Shown in pieces: positions 6,983-8,214 of a stretch of 8,214 nt of DNA (position 1 is the first letter of the stretch; every line of letters starts with the position of its first letter). Source of the DNA: WHTB01 sp050699035 (lineage in GTDB: Bacteria; Actinomycetota; Actinomycetes; Propionibacteriales; Nocardioidaceae); assembly GCA_050699035.1 (NCBI GenBank), contig JBOHDE010000179.1, positions 1 through 8,214 of the forward strand, in the 5' to 3' direction. The position numbers and the translations under genes were made by a program. Below the pieces are notes generated by a model. The model searched no databases and was not told where the DNA came from. It saw nothing but the letters and a program-made list of their open reading frames with translations.

Positions 6983-7066
6983 CCACGCCCCCCAGGCCGA
7001 TGAATTTTCCATCTCAAAACTAGGCCGGGGCCGACTCGGCGGCACGAGCGTCGTGGCGTATATCCA
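6983..7066 (-). promoter_or_regulatory. 84-nt gap with AT-rich patch; possible internal promoter
   Basis: This is the only clear non-coding gap in the window. On the minus strand it carries an AT-rich run (about 7001-7022) that stands out from the GC-rich surroundings and includes TAGTTT (7017-7022), which fits the TAnnnT form of an actinobacterial -10 box. No convincing -35 element lies 16-18 nt upstream. Just upstream are two small inverted repeats, CACGA-GCG-TCGTG (7043-7055) and GCCGA-C-TCGGC (7030-7040), which could be a protein-binding site or a weak RNA hairpin. No U-run follows, so a terminator is unlikely. A secondary promoter for the flippase and downstream genes is a guess. Confidence 0.22.
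6988..6993 (-). promoter_or_regulatory. Ribosome binding site deciding the flippase start
   Basis: Six consecutive G on the minus strand lie 5 nt before ATG 6980-6982. The alternative ATG at 7010-7012 and GTG at 7043-7045, both in frame, lack a purine-rich sequence at suitable distance. The codons following the 7012 ATG (GAA AAT TCA) are untypically AT-rich for this genome, which favours the shorter start. Confidence 0.5.
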
Positions 7067-8214
7067 CTACGCCGAACGGAGGACTTGATGGTCCTCGGAG
7101 GTCGCGGAGCCGGCCGGCGCGGTGGTCGGGGCGGGAGCCGGTTCGGGCAGGCCGAGCAGCTCGCTGTACAGGTCGTCGAGGGCGCCGCACATGATCTCGG
7201 CCCCGAAGTGCGACCGCACCCGGTCACGCCCCTGCAGGCCCATCAGCCGGGCCTCCTCGGGATGGTCGAGGAGCCAGGTCACGGCGCTCGCGAGGGACGC
7301 CGGGTCGCCCGGGGCCGCGAGCAGGCCGGTCGAGCCGGGCTCGACCAGGTCGGGCACGCCGTTGACCGCGGTGGCCACGACCGGGCGGCCGGACGCCATC
7401 GCCTCGGTGACGGCGCGGCCGAGGCCCTCGTACAGCGACGGGACGACGTAGACGTCGAGCGCGGCGGCGATCCGTGGGGCGTCGGCGCGGAAGCCGGTGA
7501 ACAGCACGGGCACGCCGAGGCGCTCGGCCTCCCGATGGGTCTCCTCCTCGAGCCCGGCACTCTCCAGCGTCGCGTCTCCGACCATCACGAACGCCACCTC
7601 GGGCCGCTCCGCGTGGATCAGTGCGCACATCCGGACGAAGTCCAACGGCGACTTCTGCGCGACGATGCGGCCGACCGTACCGACCAGCGGCGTGTCGGCG
7701 GCGAGGCCGAGCTCGGTGCGTACGTCCCGGTCGGTCTCGTCTGGGATCTCGGCGAGGTCCACCGCCGACGGCACGACGACCACGCGGCCGGGCGGTGCGA
7801 TCCGCTGCTCGACCGCCTCCCGGGCGACCCGGGGCGCGACCGCCACGTAGCGGTGGGCGAGCGAGCGGACGCTGCGGTCGAGCAGCAGGTACGCCATCCG
7901 GCGCGACCAGGACAGGCCGTCGTGCGCGGCGAACAGGTGGAACGTGTGCACGACGGTCGGGACGCGGGCGATCCGGGCGGCGACTCGGCCGATGAAGCCG
8001 GCCTTGGAGCAGTGCGTGTGCACGACCGTGAACTGCTCGCGCCGCATCAGCCGGACCAGCTCGACGCAGGCCAGCAGGTCGTCCAGGGGAGCGATGCGTT
8101 CCCTCATGTGGATGATGTCGACGGTCTTCACACCGCCCTGCCGGGCCTGCTCCCACAGCGGCCCGCCGGGCATCGCTGCGACCCAGGTCTCGTACCGGTC
8201 CGGGTCCATGTCGG
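7067..8214 (-). CDS. GT4 family glycosyltransferase (5' end outside window)
   Basis: Retaining GT-B glycosyltransferase of family GT4, predicted to add a sugar from a nucleotide-sugar donor to a lipid-linked repeat unit on the cytoplasmic face of the membrane. The frame stays open to the right edge (an Asp codon precedes the Met at 8207-8209), and the usual N-terminal Rossmann start with a glycine loop is missing, so the true start lies beyond the window. Numbering from that Met: a THCSKAGFIGR motif at 65-75 and HTFH at 88-91 of the N-terminal domain, as in GT4 enzymes of polysaccharide clusters; VGRIVAQKSP at 179-188 (donor-binding start of the C-terminal domain); and the EX7E motif E261/E269 followed by SGRPVVAT. 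The C-terminus (about 355-380) is a Pro/Ala/Thr-rich tail, probably disordered. It ends in TAG, 84 nt before the flippase gene. Acceptor and sugar cannot be told from sequence. Family certain, specificity unknown. Confidence 0.92.
   Translation of the reverse strand, partial: DMDPDRYETWVAAMPGGPLWEQARQGGVKTVDIIHMRERIAPLDDLLACVELVRLMRREQFTVVHTHCSKAGFIGRVAARIARVPTVVHTFHLFAAHDGLSWSRRMAYLLLDRSVRSLAHRYVAVAPRVAREAVEQRIAPPGRVVVVPSAVDLAEIPDETDRDVRTELGLAADTPLVGTVGRIVAQKSPLDFVRMCALIHAERPEVAFVMVGDATLESAGLEEETHREAERLGVPVLFTGFRADAPRIAAALDVYVVPSLYEGLGRAVTEAMASGRPVVATAVNGVPDLVEPGSTGLLAAPGDPASLASAVTWLLDHPEEARLMGLQGRDRVRSHFGAEIMCGALDDLYSELLGLPEPAPAPTTAPAGSATSEDHQVLRSA

Noticed and set aside
7030..7055. Rho-independent terminator after the first glycosyltransferase gene
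   Set aside because: The inverted repeats have stems of only 5 bp and are not followed by a T-run at the right place; downstream genes continue in the same direction and appear co-transcribed.
1..8214. CRISPR arrays, tRNA/rRNA genes, insertion sequences or attachment sites
   Set aside because: I saw no regularly spaced repeats, tRNA-like folds, transposase or integrase motifs or terminal inverted repeats. The window is almost completely filled by the six minus-strand genes.

Overview
The window is high-GC DNA (roughly 70% by eye, with strong G/C preference at third codon positions) of the kind found in Actinobacteria. I cannot place it to genus. Everything supportable as a gene lies on the minus strand, so transcription runs from the right edge to the left edge. 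It is a tightly packed piece of a Wzx/Wzy-type exopolysaccharide (or capsule-like glycan) biosynthesis operon.

In order of transcription: (1) a GT-B family 4 glycosyltransferase whose 5' end lies outside the window (7067-8214); (2) a Wzx-like lipid-linked oligosaccharide flippase (5402-6982); (3) a Wzy polymerase / O-antigen ligase-type membrane protein (4134-5405); (4) one open reading frame joining a complete GT4 glycosyltransferase to a Wzz-type chain-length/co-polymerase domain (2062-4137); (5) a two-domain protein with a nucleotidyltransferase-like N-terminus and a thymidylate-kinase-like C-terminus (536-2059); (6) a second small P-loop kinase that runs off the left edge (1-539).

The junctions argue for one polycistronic unit with translational coupling: ATGA overlap (2/3), GTGA overlap (3/4), a 2-nt gap (4/5) and GTGA overlap (5/6). 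The only real non-coding gap is 84 nt between genes 1 and 2. It contains an AT-rich patch and two small inverted repeats.

Inferred scheme: the glycosyltransferases extend an undecaprenyl-linked repeat unit on the cytoplasmic face, Wzx flips it, Wzy polymerises it outside, and the Wzz domain sets chain length. The Wzz part has no attached tyrosine-kinase domain. The two consecutive kinase-like proteins have no textbook place in this pathway. They, together with the GT-Wzz fusion, are the parts most likely to be undescribed biology, perhaps a phosphoryl- or nucleotidyl-transfer step on the glycan, its precursor or a small-molecule substituent.
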